19,764 bases of DNA from DATNBT01 sp964579765 (GTDB taxonomy: Bacteria > Acidobacteriota > Vicinamibacteria > Vicinamibacterales > CAVVIG01), in contig CAZOIK010000350.1 in the NCBI GenBank assembly GCA_964579765.1, positions 1-19,764 of the forward strand. The letters run 5' to 3'. Each line of letters opens with the position of its first letter. Within the stretch, counting starts at the first letter, position 1. Below the pieces are notes generated by a model that was not told the DNA's origin, made no database searches, and saw nothing but the letters and a program-made list of their open reading frames with translations. Shown piece after piece: positions 7,143-13,937 of this stretch. The position numbers were made by a program, and so were the translations under genes.

Positions 7143-8666
7143 TCACCCGGCGGTCGGCATGTGAAATCCGGCGGACGTGGCGTGGGTCGCCGGCCAGCGC
7201 GTCGTGATCGCTTTCGTGCGCGTGTAGAACGCGATGCCCTCGGGGCCGTACACGTGCAGGTCGCCGAAGAGCGACTGTTTCCAGCCGCCGAACGAGAAGA
7301 ACGCCATCGGCACCGGAATCGCGACGTTGACGCCGACCATCCCGACCTCGATCGCATCCTCGTACTTTCGCGCCGCCGCGCCGGAGCTCGTAAAGAGCGC
7401 CGTGCCGTTGCCGTACTGATTGCGATTGACGATGCCGATCGCCTCGTCCAGCGAGTCGGCGCGCAGGACGACGAGGACCGGGCCGAAGATCTCGTCTTTG
7501 TAGATCGACATCGCGGGCGTCACGCGATCGAAGAGCGTCGGCCCGACGAAGAACCCGCGCTCGTAGCCTTCGACCTCGAGGCCGCGGCCGTCCACGACGA
7601 GCGTCGCGCCGTCGGCCACGCCCGCGTCGATGTAGCCCGTCACGCGATCGCGATGCGCGGCCGTCACGAGCGGCCCCATCTCCATGCCGTCAGCCGCGCC
7701 CGGACCGACCCGAAGCTGGCGCGCCTTGGCCGCGATCTTCGCGACGAGCGGGTCAGCGGCGCCGCCGACGGCGACGACGGCCGAAATCGCCATGCAGCGC
7801 TCACCCGCCGATCCGTACGCCGCGCCCATCAGGGCATCGACGGTGAAGTCGAGGTCCGCGTCCGGAAGCACCACGGCGTGATTCTTCGCGCCGCCGAGCG
7901 CCTGGACGCGCTTCCCGTTGGCGGCGGCCGTCGCGTAGATGTACTTCGCGATCGGCGTCGAGCCGACGAACGAGACCGCCTTGACGTCCGGATGCTGGAG
8001 GATGGCGTCAACCGCGTCTTTGTCGCCGTGCACGACGTTGAAGACGCCGTCGGGCAGCCCGGCCTCCTTGAGCAGCTCCGCCAGGCGGACGGCGCAGGAC
8101 GGATCCTTCTCCGATGGCTTCAGCACAAAGGTGTTGCCGCAGGCGAGCGCCATCGGGAACATCCACATCGGCACCATCGCGGGAAAGTTGAACGGCGTGA
8201 TGCCGGCGCAGACGCCGAGCGGCTGCAGGCGTGAATGCGCGTCCACGCCGCGGCCGACCTGCTCCGAGTACGCGCCCTTCAGCAGCTCCGGCGCGCCGAC
8301 GGCGTACTCGACCACCTCGATGCCGCGCTGCACGGATCCCATCGCGTCGAGAAACACCTTGCCGTGCTCCTCGGTGATGAGCGCCGCGAGCTCCTTCTGA
8401 TGCTTCTCGACGAGATCGCGAAAGCGATTGAGCACCCGGGCGCGGCGCACCGCCGGGGTGTCGCGCCACGCGGGGAACGCCGCGGCGGCGGCCGTGACGG
8501 CCGCATCGACGTCCGCCGCGTCCGCGAACGGCACCGTCCGAATGACCTGCCCCGTCGCCGGGTTGGTGACCTCGCCGAACCGCGCGCTCTTCGACGCGGC
8601 AGGCTGTCCGTTGATCCAGAGCGGCACGCGCGTGGCCGCGGGAGATGAAAGCGTCGTGCTCGACAT
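7143..8666 (-). CDS. mmsA: CoA-acylating methylmalonate-semialdehyde dehydrogenase
   Basis: 507 residues, the normal family length. The enzyme turns methylmalonate semialdehyde (valine breakdown) or malonate semialdehyde into propionyl-CoA or acetyl-CoA with NAD. Seen: TPFNFP at 157-162 with the oxyanion Asn, catalytic Cys291 in GSAGERCMA, and GGAKNHAVVLPDAD near 258-271, where Asn replaces the general-base Glu of hydrolytic aldehyde dehydrogenases; that replacement is the mark of the CoA-acylating group. Cytosolic, NAD-linked. It is the first gene of a tightly packed operon with the HMBD and cytochrome/copper genes, an unexpected partnership, and is divergent from an exported hydrolase gene only 27 bases away. 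The start at 8666 has no clear ribosome site, but the N-terminus fits the family. Confidence 0.92.
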   Translation of the reverse strand: MSSTTLSSPAATRVPLWINGQPAASKSARFGEVTNPATGQVIRTVPFADAADVDAAVTAAAAAFPAWRDTPAVRRARVLNRFRDLVEKHQKELAALITEEHGKVFLDAMGSVQRGIEVVEYAVGAPELLKGAYSEQVGRGVDAHSRLQPLGVCAGITPFNFPAMVPMWMFPMALACGNTFVLKPSEKDPSCAVRLAELLKEAGLPDGVFNVVHGDKDAVDAILQHPDVKAVSFVGSTPIAKYIYATAAANGKRVQALGGAKNHAVVLPDADLDFTVDALMGAAYGSAGERCMAISAVVAVGGAADPLVAKIAAKARQLRVGPGAADGMEMGPLVTAAHRDRVTGYIDAGVADGATLVVDGRGLEVEGYERGFFVGPTLFDRVTPAMSIYKDEIFGPVLVVLRADSLDEAIGIVNRNQYGNGTALFTSSGAAARKYEDAIEVGMVGVNVAIPVPMAFFSFGGWKQSLFGDLHVYGPEGIAFYTRTKAITTRWPATHATSAGFHMPTAG

Positions 8667-8693
8667 AAGCGCCTACAGTACTATATCCGCGCC
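8667..8693. promoter_or_regulatory. 27-base divergent promoter region
   Basis: The whole gap between two divergent genes is an AT-rich spot in GC-rich DNA. On the minus strand TATAGT (8685-8680) is a good -10 box, giving a start about 6-7 bases before the mmsA ATG. On the plus strand TATATC (8682-8687) ends 6 bases before the hydrolase ATG, which would give a leaderless message. The two boxes overlap, so the promoters should compete. No -35 boxes are convincing. Confidence 0.4.
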
Positions 8694-10031
8694 ATGAAGG
8701 TGACCCGCGCCGTCTCCGTCGCGCTCGCCGCCGTCGCTCTGTGCGCCGCCGTCCGGCCGCGCATGGCGGCCCAGGCGCCGTCGTCCCCCGCGATCGACGC
8801 GGCATTCCAGAAGTTCTGGGACGCGACGTCGCCGGCCGACGCCGCGAAGCAGGTGGACGGGGTGCTCAAGACGGGCGTCGGCTTCGACGAGGCGCTTCGG
8901 CGTCTGAAGCGCGGACGCCCCTACAGAGATCAGAAGACCGGCGTCGTGATGACGACGAACCGTACCGGCGATCGCGTCGAACACTACTACGCGATCAACG
9001 TGCCCGAGCACTACGATCCGTCGAAGCGCTATCAGGTCAGGTTCCAGCTGCACGGCGGCGTCATGGGCCGCACGACGAATCAACCGAGGAATTCCGGCGC
9101 GATCGGCAATCTGGCGGGCGACACGGATCAGTTCTACGTCCTGCCGTACGGCTGGGCCGACGCGCCCTGGTGGAGCGAGGACCAGATCGACAACCTCGAC
9201 GCCATCGTGGACGCGTTGAAGCGCACCTACAACATCGACGAGAACCGCGTCGTCCTCTCCGGCGTGTCCGACGGCGCGACGGGCGCGTACTACGTCGGCA
9301 TGCGCGACACGACGCCGTTTGCGAGCTTTCTGCCGCTGAACGGGTTCATCCTCGTGCTCGCGAACCCCGACACGGGCATTCGCGACGCGCTCTTCCCGAA
9401 CAACCTCCTCGACAAGCCGATGTTCGTCGTCAACGGCGGGCGCGATCGCCTGTATCCGATCGTCGCCGTCGAACCGTACGTCCTGCACTTGAAGAGGGCG
9501 GGCGTGTCGATCGACTACCATCCGCAGCCGCTCGGCGAGCACAACACGGCGTGGTGGCCCGACGTGAAGGCGTCGTACGAGGAGTTCGTCAGCGAGCATC
9601 CGCGCGAGCCGTCGCCGGCGAAGCTGACCTGGGAGACCGCCGACCTCGCGCGCAACCGCGCGCACTGGCTCGTGATCGACAGACTCGGCAAGACGTCGAG
9701 CGACGCGGCGAACCTGCCGGATGCCAATGCGTACGGCGCCGACGGCCCCGCCGTCCCGCTCTTCGAGCATCGCCAGCGATCGGGACGCGCGGACGTCGTG
9801 CGCACCGGAAATCACGTCGAAGCGGTGTCGCGCGGGGTGAGCGAATTCACACTGCTCGTCTCGCCCGACGCGTTCGATCTGTCGCAGCCGATCACCGTCA
9901 CGGCGAACGGCACGACCGTGTTCGACGGCCGGGTGCAGCCGAGCGTCGCCACGCTGCTGAAGTGGGCCGCGCGCGACAACGACCGGACGATGCTCTACGC
10001 GGCGGAGATCGACGTCACGCTGCCGCGGTGA
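8694..10031 (+). CDS. Exported alpha/beta hydrolase (esterase/depolymerase-like)
   Basis: 445 residues with a signal peptide (cleavage near MAAQA, residues 24-28). The alpha/beta-hydrolase core has the oxyanion motif FQLHGG at 117-122, nucleophile Ser192 in the elbow GVSDG (GxSxG) and likely partners Asp251 (NGGRDRLYP) and His283 (GEHNTAWW), in the right order for the fold. About 150 further residues after the His form a beta-rich C-terminal extension. This layout resembles secreted feruloyl-esterase/PHB-depolymerase-like or phospholipase/carboxylesterase proteins; the substrate is unknown. The start lacks a ribosome site but fits the signal peptide, and a -10-like box sits right before it. 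A REP follows 3 bases after the stop. Confidence 0.82.
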   Translation: MKVTRAVSVALAAVALCAAVRPRMAAQAPSSPAIDAAFQKFWDATSPADAAKQVDGVLKTGVGFDEALRRLKRGRPYRDQKTGVVMTTNRTGDRVEHYYAINVPEHYDPSKRYQVRFQLHGGVMGRTTNQPRNSGAIGNLAGDTDQFYVLPYGWADAPWWSEDQIDNLDAIVDALKRTYNIDENRVVLSGVSDGATGAYYVGMRDTTPFASFLPLNGFILVLANPDTGIRDALFPNNLLDKPMFVVNGGRDRLYPIVAVEPYVLHLKRAGVSIDYHPQPLGEHNTAWWPDVKASYEEFVSEHPREPSPAKLTWETADLARNRAHWLVIDRLGKTSSDAANLPDANAYGADGPAVPLFEHRQRSGRADVVRTGNHVEAVSRGVSEFTLLVSPDAFDLSQPITVTANGTTVFDGRVQPSVATLLKWAARDNDRTMLYAAEIDVTLPR

Positions 10032-10034
10032 CGT

Positions 10035-10086
10035 GTAGTGCAGGCCTTCAGGCCTGCGCCTTCAGGCCTGGCTTTCAGCGGCCTGC
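10035..10086 (+). repeat. REP hairpin with decayed second copy
   Basis: Head GTAG at 10035-10038 and stem-loop GCAGGCC-TTCA-GGCCTGC to 10057, the same hairpin as at 578-601 and 6034-6057. The next 30 bases repeat CTTCAGGCCTG and CTTTCAGCGGCCTG in degraded form, probably remains of further copies. It begins three bases after the hydrolase stop. Confidence 0.75.
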
Positions 10087-10220
10087 GGCCGAACGTTCCC
10101 GCCCGCGCCGCGCTGCCTCGATTGTGGCGATGTCGATCTTCTTCATCGGCATCATCGCCTCGAAGACGCGCTTTGCCTCATCGCCACCGGCCGCAAGCGC
10201 ATCGGTGAGGGCTCGCGGAG
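10075..10220 (-). pseudogene. 3' remnant of a PhnB-like (VOC superfamily) gene
   Basis: On the minus strand the frame reads PRALTDALAAGG, KRVFEAMMPMKKIDIATIEAARRG and then TGA. This matches, from memory of the family, the conserved C-terminus of PhnB / '3-demethylubiquinone 3-methyltransferase'-type VOC proteins (the MxMxKIDIAxIExA ending). All of the VOC fold upstream is missing and the sequence before PRAL belongs to another fragment, so this is a gene end left behind after deletion. Its stop overlaps REP debris. Confidence 0.55.
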
Positions 10221-10225
10221 CCGCC

Positions 10226-10300
10226 TCATGTGCATCCTTTCCCGCGCTCCTTGTTGGCGACGGACCGGTAGCTCTGCTCGACGAGCGAGGCACAGCCGCC
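10226..10300 (-). pseudogene. Possible 3' remnant of an MmcQ/YjbR-like gene
   Basis: In a different minus-strand frame, SLVEQSYRSVANKERGKG ends with a stop at 10226-10228. The LVEQSYRSVA pattern resembles the last helix of MmcQ/YjbR (CyaY-like) proteins. It joins directly to the PhnB-like remnant, and nothing recognisable lies between it and 10345. This is a weak, motif-level assignment. Confidence 0.3.
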
Positions 10301-10345
10301 GCGTCCTCGCGAACACCGGCCTCGCGAAGATCGACGACGTCTGCA

Positions 10346-11812
10346 CTACTCCCCCTGCGGCGCGTTCCGAATCGTCTTCACCATCTCCGCGTAGGTCTGA
10401 ATTTCGCCGTGGATCGGGACCTGCTTGTCCACCTTCAGCTTGCGCACCTTCTCGATGTTGTCGATGACGTTCTGGCCCCAGTGATGGAACTGCCACGTCG
10501 AGTCGTAGAGATCCGCCTGCACCAGGATTTTGTCCTTCGGCACATACGCGAAGAGGTTCGTGCCCTCGCGCGGGTTGTCCTTCAGGTGATAGAGGTCCAC
10601 CTCCATCGCCTTGTCCTTGAGGACCATCGAATCGTCCACGGATTCGAACTTTGCCTCGCGCGGATGCATCTGCAGCTCGTCGGGCACGATCGTGTGCTTG
10701 CGCGCGAGCAGGTCCTTGAAGAAGGGAATGTTGTCCTTGTACGTGATGACCGTCAGGCCTTCGGCCACCGCCACGCGCAGGCCGCCCGAGTGATCGAAGT
10801 GGTGATGCGAGACGACGACCTCGGTCAGCGGCTTCGACGACAGCGTCCGCGCCTTGTCGATCACGGCCTTGGATCGCGCCTCGTTGAGCGGCACCTCGAA
10901 GAGCGTGAGATGATCGTCGAACTCGAAGACGACGCTGCGGTGGTTGCCCGAGCCGGCGAGCCACCAGATGCCTTTCGCCACCGGCTCGGCCGAGACGACA
11001 ATCGGCGCCGCGTTGGGCGGCACGGCCGCCGACTTGACGGCGTCGGGCGCGGCGAGACCGGACGCGTCGCCGTCGATCGTGTTCTTCGACACCTGCAGGT
11101 CGAACTGCAGGTACTTGTCCATGCTCGTCGTCAGCCGCTTCGGCAGCTTCACGCCGCCGACGTCCTCGTAGTTCGCGAACGTCGTGTCGATGGCCACGTC
11201 GCCCATGTTCGCGTTGTCGCGCATGGTCGTCATCCGCGACGGCAGCTTCGTGACGCCGTCGATCGCCAGCGTGACGTGCTCGCCGGTCGGCGTCTCGACT
11301 TCGACGATCTCCTGACCGTTGGCCGAGCGATATCCGGTGAGCTTCGCCGCCGGGTCGAGCGCCGCGCGGACGAGCACGAGCGGATGCTGCAGCATCTCCA
11401 GCCGGCGATCCTCCGCGGTCGCCGCCGACGCTCTGGCCGCGCCGTTCGGTCCGGCGTTGAACGCGATGTCGCCGTCGAGCCCCTGATCCTGCCGCTGCGT
11501 GTTCGAGTTGGCGAACAGGAACTGTGCGACGCGGACCTGCTGCATCCGCATGCGATGGTTCGGCAGATCGATCGTGCGCGTGAACTCGGTGATCTTCCAC
11601 ACCGGCAGATCGCTGTCGGGCATCGTGTTCTGCCCCGCGTTCGGCGCGCTGCCCTGGCCTTCGACGGTCAGCGTCTTCACGGCCATGATCCGGTCGCGAC
11701 CGCCCATGGCGTCCGCGGCATCGACGACGGCCTGGAGTTCAGGGGGCCTGCGGCTGCAGCCGGCCGCCGCGACAACCACGAGGACGACGAGGAGGCGGAA
11801 GGTGTGTTTCAT
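10346..11812 (-). CDS. Metallo-beta-lactamase-fold lipoprotein
   Basis: 488 residues. The N-terminus is a lipoprotein signal with lipobox AAGC (Cys19). Residues 20-270 form a beta-rich domain of the kind seen in outer-membrane-associated LolA-like proteins, though I cannot name it. The C-terminal half is a metallo-beta-lactamase fold: HxHxDH as SHHHFDHSGG at 335-344, YHLKDNPREG near 408, Asp in VQADLYD near 434, and a last His in VPIHGE near 468, so the zinc ligand set seems complete. It is a periplasm-facing hydrolase of unknown substrate. The start at 11812 is fixed by the lipobox; TACACT ends 7 bases before it, suggesting a leaderless message. It is divergent from a second MBL-fold gene 43 bases away. 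Its TAG stop lies in a GTAGTGCAG string that resembles a REP head. Confidence 0.85.
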   Translation of the reverse strand: MKHTFRLLVVLVVVAAAGCSRRPPELQAVVDAADAMGGRDRIMAVKTLTVEGQGSAPNAGQNTMPDSDLPVWKITEFTRTIDLPNHRMRMQQVRVAQFLFANSNTQRQDQGLDGDIAFNAGPNGAARASAATAEDRRLEMLQHPLVLVRAALDPAAKLTGYRSANGQEIVEVETPTGEHVTLAIDGVTKLPSRMTTMRDNANMGDVAIDTTFANYEDVGGVKLPKRLTTSMDKYLQFDLQVSKNTIDGDASGLAAPDAVKSAAVPPNAAPIVVSAEPVAKGIWWLAGSGNHRSVVFEFDDHLTLFEVPLNEARSKAVIDKARTLSSKPLTEVVVSHHHFDHSGGLRVAVAEGLTVITYKDNIPFFKDLLARKHTIVPDELQMHPREAKFESVDDSMVLKDKAMEVDLYHLKDNPREGTNLFAYVPKDKILVQADLYDSTWQFHHWGQNVIDNIEKVRKLKVDKQVPIHGEIQTYAEMVKTIRNAPQGE

Positions 11813-11855
11813 GCGGCGGAGTGTACACGAAAGGTCTGGGATAAGATCCGTCACT
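11813..11855. promoter_or_regulatory. 43-base divergent promoter region between two MBL-fold genes
   Basis: Minus strand: TACACT (11827-11822) is a good -10 box with 7 bases to the ATG at 11812. Plus strand: TAAGAT (11842-11847) has 8 bases to the ATG at 11856. Neither gene has a Shine-Dalgarno sequence. The 8-base palindrome GTGTACAC (11821-11828) covers the minus -10 box and could be an operator. This is inference from spacing only. Confidence 0.35.
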
Positions 11856-12710
11856 ATGAAGCTGCTGTCCGCCTTGGCCCTGGCCGCCGCTCTCGCGATC
11901 GCCGCGCCCGTACCGCCGGCGTCAGTCCGCGTGTACGTCTTCGACGGCGGCATGCTCGAAGGCGGCGACGTCTCCCGCTTCAGCCTGAAAAAAGAGGAGA
12001 TGGCCACCACCGACATGTCGGTCGCCGCCTATCTGATCGTGCATCCGAAGGGCACGCTCATCTGGGACACGGGCGCGCTGCCCGACAGCGAGATCACCGC
12101 GCCGGGCAGAACGACGCGCTACCGCATCGTCCTGCCGAGCGGCGCCGAGCGGTTCGTGACGACGTCGAAGACGCTGGTGTCGCAGCTCGCGTCCACCGGC
12201 TACACGCCGCGCGACATCACCTATCTGGCGCTCTCTCACTATCACTACGACCACACGGGCAACGCGAACATGTTCGCCGGCTCGACGTGGCTGACGCGGC
12301 AGGTCGAGCGCGACGTCATGTTCCCGCAGAAACCGAACGCGCTGACGCGTCCCGAGACGTACTCGAGGCTGAAGACCAGCAAGACCACCGTCATCACGAC
12401 GAGCGACTACGACGTCTTCGGCGACGGCACGGTCGTCCTCAAGCTGACGCCCGGGCATACGCCCGGGCACCAGGTGCTGTTCGTGAAGCTCGCGAAGACC
12501 GGGCCGCTCGTGATTTCAGGCGACCTCTATCACTATCCGGAAGAGCGACGGCTGCACCGCGTGCCGACGTTCGACACCGATCCGGCGCAGACGGCGGCGT
12601 CGCGCGCCGCGCTCGAGACGTTCATGCGGAAGGCGGGCGCGCAGCTCTGGATCCAGCACGATCTGATCGGCACCCGGAAGCTCAACAAGGCGCCGGCGTT
12701 CTACGAGTAG
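11856..12710 (+). CDS. Exported AHL-lactonase-like metallo-beta-lactamase-fold hydrolase
   Basis: 284 residues with a signal peptide (about residues 1-18). The metal site is complete: HxHxDH at 128-133 (SHYHYDHTGN), His205 in TPGHTPGH, Asp223 in SGDLYH and His268 in IQHD. The motif spacing and the YLIVHPKGTLIWDTG segment resemble the N-acyl-homoserine-lactone lactonase family (AiiA/AttM type), which opens the lactone ring of quorum signals; other lactones or esters are equally possible. Known lactonases of this group are mostly cytosolic, so export is notable. The arfB gene starts 3 bases after its stop, suggesting co-translation. Confidence 0.82.
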   Translation: MKLLSALALAAALAIAAPVPPASVRVYVFDGGMLEGGDVSRFSLKKEEMATTDMSVAAYLIVHPKGTLIWDTGALPDSEITAPGRTTRYRIVLPSGAERFVTTSKTLVSQLASTGYTPRDITYLALSHYHYDHTGNANMFAGSTWLTRQVERDVMFPQKPNALTRPETYSRLKTSKTTVITTSDYDVFGDGTVVLKLTPGHTPGHQVLFVKLAKTGPLVISGDLYHYPEERRLHRVPTFDTDPAQTAASRAALETFMRKAGAQLWIQHDLIGTRKLNKAPAFYE

Positions 12711-12713
12711 CCG

Positions 12714-13136
12714 ATGGCGCTGATCCCGATTGCGCCGGGCCTCGCGATCGACGAGAACGACCTGACCGAGCGGTTCGTGCGCGCGTCCGGGCCAGGCGGA
12801 CAGAACGTCAACAAGGTGGCGACGGCGGTCGAGCTCCGCTTCGATCTCCCGCGCTCCGCGCTGCCGGACGACGTCAAGGCTCGCGTGCGCGCGCTCGCCG
12901 GTCACCGCGTAGGCGGCGACGGCAGCCTGACGATCGACAGCCGCGTGTTTCGCTCGCAGGAGCGCAACCGCGAGGCCGCGCGCGCGCGCCTCGTCGAGCT
13001 CGTCCGGCGAGCGGCGACGCCGCCGCGGCGCCGGCGACCGACCAAGCCAAGCAAAGCGTCGCGCGAGAAGCGAATCGAGTCGAAGAAGCGGCGCGGCGGA
13101 GTCAAAGCGCTGCGCCGCGGATCGCGCGACGAGTAG
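12714..13136 (+). CDS. arfB: Alternative ribosome-rescue factor ArfB (YaeJ-type peptidyl-tRNA hydrolase)
   Basis: 140 residues, the usual ArfB length. It frees ribosomes stalled at the end of broken mRNAs by cleaving peptidyl-tRNA. Seen: the release-factor GGQ in ASGPGGQNVNKVATAVELRF (GGQ at 28-30) and a long basic tail (RRRRPTKPSKASREKRIESKKRR) that in the family enters the empty mRNA channel. There is no codon-recognition domain, so it is not a normal release factor. It starts 3 bases after the lactonase-like gene and ends 10 bases before a convergent phosphatase gene. Confidence 0.93.
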   Translation: MALIPIAPGLAIDENDLTERFVRASGPGGQNVNKVATAVELRFDLPRSALPDDVKARVRALAGHRVGGDGSLTIDSRVFRSQERNREAARARLVELVRRAATPPRRRRPTKPSKASREKRIESKKRRGGVKALRRGSRDE

Positions 13137-13146
13137 GCCGGCTCGA

Positions 13147-13788
13147 CTAGTTCGCCGCGGGACGCGTGACGTCCACCGCGGGCAGCGCGGCGTCCGCCAC
13201 CACCGGGCTCGCGACCGGGGTCAGCTTCTCGTAGTAGTCGTGGACGAACTTGCGCAGTTCGGGATGGCCCCAGAACGTCTCGAACTTGTAGTGCTTCATC
13301 TCCTGATAGGCCCGATCCTCCGTCCAGCCGTACTTCGTCATGCGATACACCGCCGTCATCACGCCCGTGCGGTGCTGGCCGCCCTGGCAGTGCACGTACA
13401 CCGGCTGCCGCGCGGGATCGTTCACGAGGGACAGAAACTGCCGCACGGCCGCATCCGACGGCCGCTCTGACGTCGTCAACGGGATGCGGACGAACGTCAT
13501 CCCCTGCTGCTCCACCTGCGCGCGTTCGTTCTCACGGCCGTTGCGCGTGAGATCGATCACCGTCTTGACGCCAAGCGCAGCGAGGTCCGCGTAGTCGTGG
13601 CCGTCGGGTTGCGCGCCGCGATAGTAGTCGTCGTCGATCTTGCCGAAGTTGTCGATGCGGACGTGCGACAGCGCGGCGGCGTACGCGGGCGGCGCGGGCG
13701 GCGCAGCGTACACGGATGAGGTGCCGATCGTCAGAGCGAGTGCGAGCGGCGCGGTGACGCGCCGGACAAAGTGACGATGTACGTTCAT
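13147..13788 (-). CDS. Exported dual-specificity-type (tyrosine) phosphatase
   Basis: 213 residues with a signal peptide (cleavage near VYAAP, residue 28). The catalytic loop HCQGGQHRTG at 133-142 gives CX5R with Cys134 and Arg140. The early YRGAQP and LGVKTVIDLTRNGREN segments are typical of bacterial DSP-like cysteine phosphatases. A periplasmic location means the substrate may be a phosphorylated envelope molecule or a nutrient ester rather than a cytosolic phosphoprotein. The start at 13788 has AAGGAA 8 bases upstream. A sigma-54-like promoter lies at the right distance upstream. Convergent with arfB. Confidence 0.85.
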   Translation of the reverse strand: MNVHRHFVRRVTAPLALALTIGTSSVYAAPPAPPAYAAALSHVRIDNFGKIDDDYYRGAQPDGHDYADLAALGVKTVIDLTRNGRENERAQVEQQGMTFVRIPLTTSERPSDAAVRQFLSLVNDPARQPVYVHCQGGQHRTGVMTAVYRMTKYGWTEDRAYQEMKHYKFETFWGHPELRKFVHDYYEKLTPVASPVVADAALPAVDVTRPAAN

Positions 13789-13827
13789 GAGCTCCGTTCC
13801 TTGGGTATGCGGGTCAGTCTGAAGGTT

Positions 13828-13842
13828 CCAATCATGGTGCCA
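13828..13842 (-). promoter_or_regulatory. Sigma-54-like promoter of the exported phosphatase gene
   Basis: Minus strand reads TGGCAC-N5-TTGG. The -24 box is perfect, the spacing is exact, and the -12 box differs from TTGC by one base. The transcript should start near 13816, leaving a 28-base leader that contains the Shine-Dalgarno AAGGAA. This geometry is better than at any other site in the window. Confidence 0.45.
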
Positions 13843-13937
13843 GATTCCGTCGTCGCAAAGCGGAACGTTTTGCAGTCGAGCGTCGCCGAATTCAAACACA
13901 TCTGCGGAGTGCGTCTTGCATTCATCAGCTACTGAAG

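Noticed and set aside
11813..12016. Upstream extension of the MBL lipoprotein to 12016
   Set aside because: It would bury the lipobox signal in the middle of the protein and overlap the divergent lactonase-like gene.
8741..13150. Open frame of 1469 codons on the plus strand
   Set aside because: It runs in another frame through four or more real genes on both strands, is extremely Arg/Ala-rich, and has no recognisable domain; long spurious frames are expected at this GC content.
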